37,912 nt of DNA from Paraphysomonas bandaiensis (lineage: Eukaryota; Chrysophyceae), in NCBI GenBank assembly GCA_965644295.1, contig CBFFRP010000364.1, positions 1 through 37,912 of the forward strand. The letters run 5' to 3'. Positions 35,742 to 37,912 of the stretch are shown here, one piece after another. Position 1 is the stretch's first letter; the number at the start of each line of letters is the position of its first letter. The position numbers and the translations under genes are program-made. The notes below the pieces were generated by a model. It saw only the letters and a program-made list of their open reading frames with translations. It did no database searches and was not told the DNA's origin.

Positions 35742-37183
35742 ATCTCAATCTAATCAATACATTTCAAACCCCATAAAATACACGTCGTTTAATATATAAT
35801 CTAATTCTAGTGGAGTTACTTACAATGTTCTCCTATAGAATTCTTATCCCCATATATATACACACACACACTAGTATTGTAGTAGTATGTATATGTATGT
35901 ATGTGTACGTATATGTAGGTATGTGCATGGAGTGTGTGGCCTTCATTCCCACTCTGACTTGCACGTTACAGCCATCCGGACTGATTTCGTATGTCATATT
36001 TTTGAACCACACGCAGTATACAGCTTTATACAATGTATTATTAGTGATGGTATTGTGTAACGCCACATGTTGAATGTAGGGTTGGAATCGACCAATTGAT
36101 GGAAGCTATTTTAGTATGATAGGCTAATATGCAAGCCAGTGTGATTGTGGGACATACGTATCCACAACAATGTATATCATATAGAGACACATGGCTGAAT
36201 GAATGCTTGAATGTCAGGTAAAATAGCATGTTCCAACAATCTTATTTCAACAGTCAGATATGCATACAGATGGCCACTGGTACAGGTGATGGAATAGAAG
36301 ACTGTATAGTATGATATGATATGATATGGACTGGATGATCTGATTGTGTATGATATGAAACGCTGAACGGAATAGTGCTGTGGTAAATGCTATAATATTA
36401 ACATAATGATATATATATTTATATAATATTATATAATGCGATGTGATGTGAAAGAAATTGTTAATAGGTTAGATTAGGCAAAGCAGTGACGACGTACTAT
36501 ATTGTGTTACATTTTATGATATGATTTGATTACATATGGTATGAGATGCTAAAGGGTTTGATAATTTATTATGTTGTTTTAGATGCTATGATGTTCACAT
36601 TATGTAATATGATTACTGTAACATTATAATATATAGCGCTATGTTGTATGATCTGTCAGTGTCAGATTTTCTCCCTGTTTTTTAAAATGACTCAGCATAC
36701 GAATATACGAATAGTATATGCCCCATTCTGAGCGCGTACTTAGGTAGATTCGGATGGGGGTCGGGTGGGTACCTAACTAATACTTGATTTAAGTCCCATA
36801 CGTTATTTGCTAGCTACCTACTGAACCCAACTAGCTACATCATTATCACATGGTATTCAGCGCTGAATATGCAGTGAGACCCCGGGTGGGGTAGTGCTGA
36901 ACTAAGCAATGTGTACATAGGTAGAGGCGATCAATCGCAGCAGCACTCAGCCGCACCCACTAGGGGGCCGCACGCAGTAATTAGTTACGCTGTCAATATG
37001 GAGCAGTTACTACAACAGCATACATCATGTTTTTGATCTAAACTGCAGTGCTCCAAACTAATCCTAGCTAATGCTGCTTCATATTGATGCTATACAATTA
37101 CACTTACAAGTCTGTCTATCACAGAGTCAAGTCAAACGAATATATCAACAAAATGTATGACTACAAGACAACAACACTAAAAC
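35742..37183. other. Spacer with microsatellites and a GC-richer island
   Basis: Just upstream of the RGS start is a TATG-type microsatellite (35886-35925). ATATG repeats occur at about 36308-36330. At about 36720-36990 the base composition changes to GC-richer, with a perfect 16-base palindrome at 36854-36869. No coding sequence or known RNA is recognised. Confidence 0.5.
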
Positions 37184-37661
37184 CTAATCAGAATCACCAT
37201 AGGAATCTAACAAATCACCCAGTCCCCCTAAAGTAGATACAACAGGCTTATTTGAATCAGCACAGGAGATCATTACTCTTTCCCTCATCGCTACCAACAC
37301 TGTCAGATTGATGTTTTTTTCTCTTCTTAGCTTTGATTTTAACATTGATATTAAGAGAATCATTCTGACGCTTTTCTCTTAATACAAAGTTCGTGCTCTC
37401 AGAGACAGAACTCTGTGCTTTACTGGCATTCAATCTGAAAGCTGTTAACTCCTTCTCCTCAAGCATCTTGTTTCGTCTCTCAATAGCTTTGTACTCTTCC
37501 TCTTTAGTCTTCAAATATAACAAGTCAGAAGTGTCATATGCCCCTGTTTGTTCTGCCTATCGAGGGATATGTCTGGTGATCGCCTCTACTTGTGCTTGCT
37601 CACTGGCACTCTTTGCCTCCTCTAGATTAGTGATGATTTTATCTTCTTCGTTCGCTGGCAT
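37184..37661 (-). CDS. Small Lys-rich coiled-coil protein, probably nuclear, unrecognised
   Basis: Exons 37661-37590, 37556-37277 and 37227-37184 give 131 residues. The first intron is only 33 nt (GTAGAG...GATAG); the second is 49 nt (GTAATG...TTTAG). Both keep the frame, and splicing the second replaces an early TGA with the ending GLGDLLDSYGDSD. The middle is a charged helix (YLKTKEEEYKAIERRNKML) likely to form a coiled coil, followed by a basic KIKAKKRKKH stretch resembling a nuclear localisation signal and an acidic end. The general plan (helix, basic patch, YGDSD tail) recalls PIP30/FAM192A-like and other small splicing-associated proteins, but I cannot assign it. The gene model is inferred from frame only. 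Confidence 0.6.
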
Positions 37662-37795
37662 TGCAGTGATCTATCTCACAGAGTCAATGATAGATATAAT
37701 TGTATTGCCTGCAGACTGATCGAGATGTGGAGGTACAGTGCTTTGTATCTTTGTATATTACATTATGTATGAATGAGGCTGTGTCTAAAATCTGA

Positions 37796-37912
37796 TGGGT
37801 AACAAAAATGAAGGGTAATCGGGTAAAAAAAACGGCATTACCCACCCTGTTTTTCGCGTTTTGCTTGCTAAAATCGTTTGGGTAAGTGTAATGGGTAATA
37901 TTATTACCCTAG
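37796..37912. repeat. Cluster of GGGTAA/TTACCC motifs with a perfect palindrome at the window edge
   Basis: GGGTAA or its complement occurs seven times in about 115 bases: direct at 37798, 37812, 37820, 37880 and 37893, inverted at 37837 and 37904. The last pair forms a perfect 17-base palindrome (37893-37909, GGGTAATA-T-TATTACCC). It looks like the subterminal repeats of a DNA transposon running off the window. It is not the telomeric TTAGGG repeat. Confidence 0.55.

Noticed and set aside
37796-37912. GGGTAA motifs as telomeric repeat
   Set aside because: Telomeric TTAGGG arrays contain GGGTTA, not GGGTAA; here the motifs are irregular and in both orientations.

Overview
The window is a gene-dense stretch of a nuclear genome from a unicellular eukaryote. 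Genes sit on both strands and carry many short GT-AG introns: I place 44, mostly 33-68 nt, with one of 246 nt. The standard genetic code fits, since TAA, TAG and TGA all end genes. A voltage-sensor-like adenylyl cyclase of a type common in stramenopiles and ciliates, a GT61 glycosyltransferase, tandem RGS domains and a C2-like basic/lipid-facing repeat protein suggest a protist, perhaps a stramenopile (SAR). That placement is inference and not firm.

Layout. 1-7.3 kb holds two LTR-retrotransposon parts: the 3' half of a Ty3/gypsy-like pol (integrase) on +, then a long Ty1/copia gag-pol on - that stops inside RNase H. 7.9-9.7 kb (-) is a four-exon GT61-like type II membrane glycosyltransferase. 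10.3-13.9 kb (+) is beta'-COP (COPB2). 15.1-18.7 kb (-) is a 14-exon fused purine enzyme with domain order GARS-GART-AIRS. 19.7-22.5 kb (+) is a membrane nucleotidyl cyclase. 22.5-25.9 kb is a decayed accessory stretch with a foldback element, a hAT-like transposase relic and a frameshifted SET-domain relic. 25.9-30.5 kb (+) is a full-length 13-exon ABCB-type transporter. 30.9-31.4 kb is another foldback element. 31.8-32.6 kb (-) is a glycine-rich repeat protein. 33.4-33.8 kb (+) is ARPC5 of the Arp2/3 complex. 34.5-35.7 kb (-) is a tandem-RGS protein. 37.2-37.7 kb (-) is a small nuclear-looking coiled-coil protein.

The cellular genes are housekeeping (vesicle coat, purine synthesis, actin nucleation) or signalling (cyclase, RGS) and do not form an operon-like system. 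They are mostly divergent or convergent pairs. The spacers upstream of starts are rich in TATG/CATA microsatellites, while the convergent 3' spacers lack them. I reconstructed exons by hand from splice signals, reading frame and protein-family continuity; every reconstructed gene closes to a whole number of codons. The observations most worth a second look are the permuted purine trifunctional enzyme, the identical intron positions in the two ATP-binding halves of the ABC transporter, the cyclase lacking its catalytic arginine, stopless in-frame introns, and two inverted-repeat elements.
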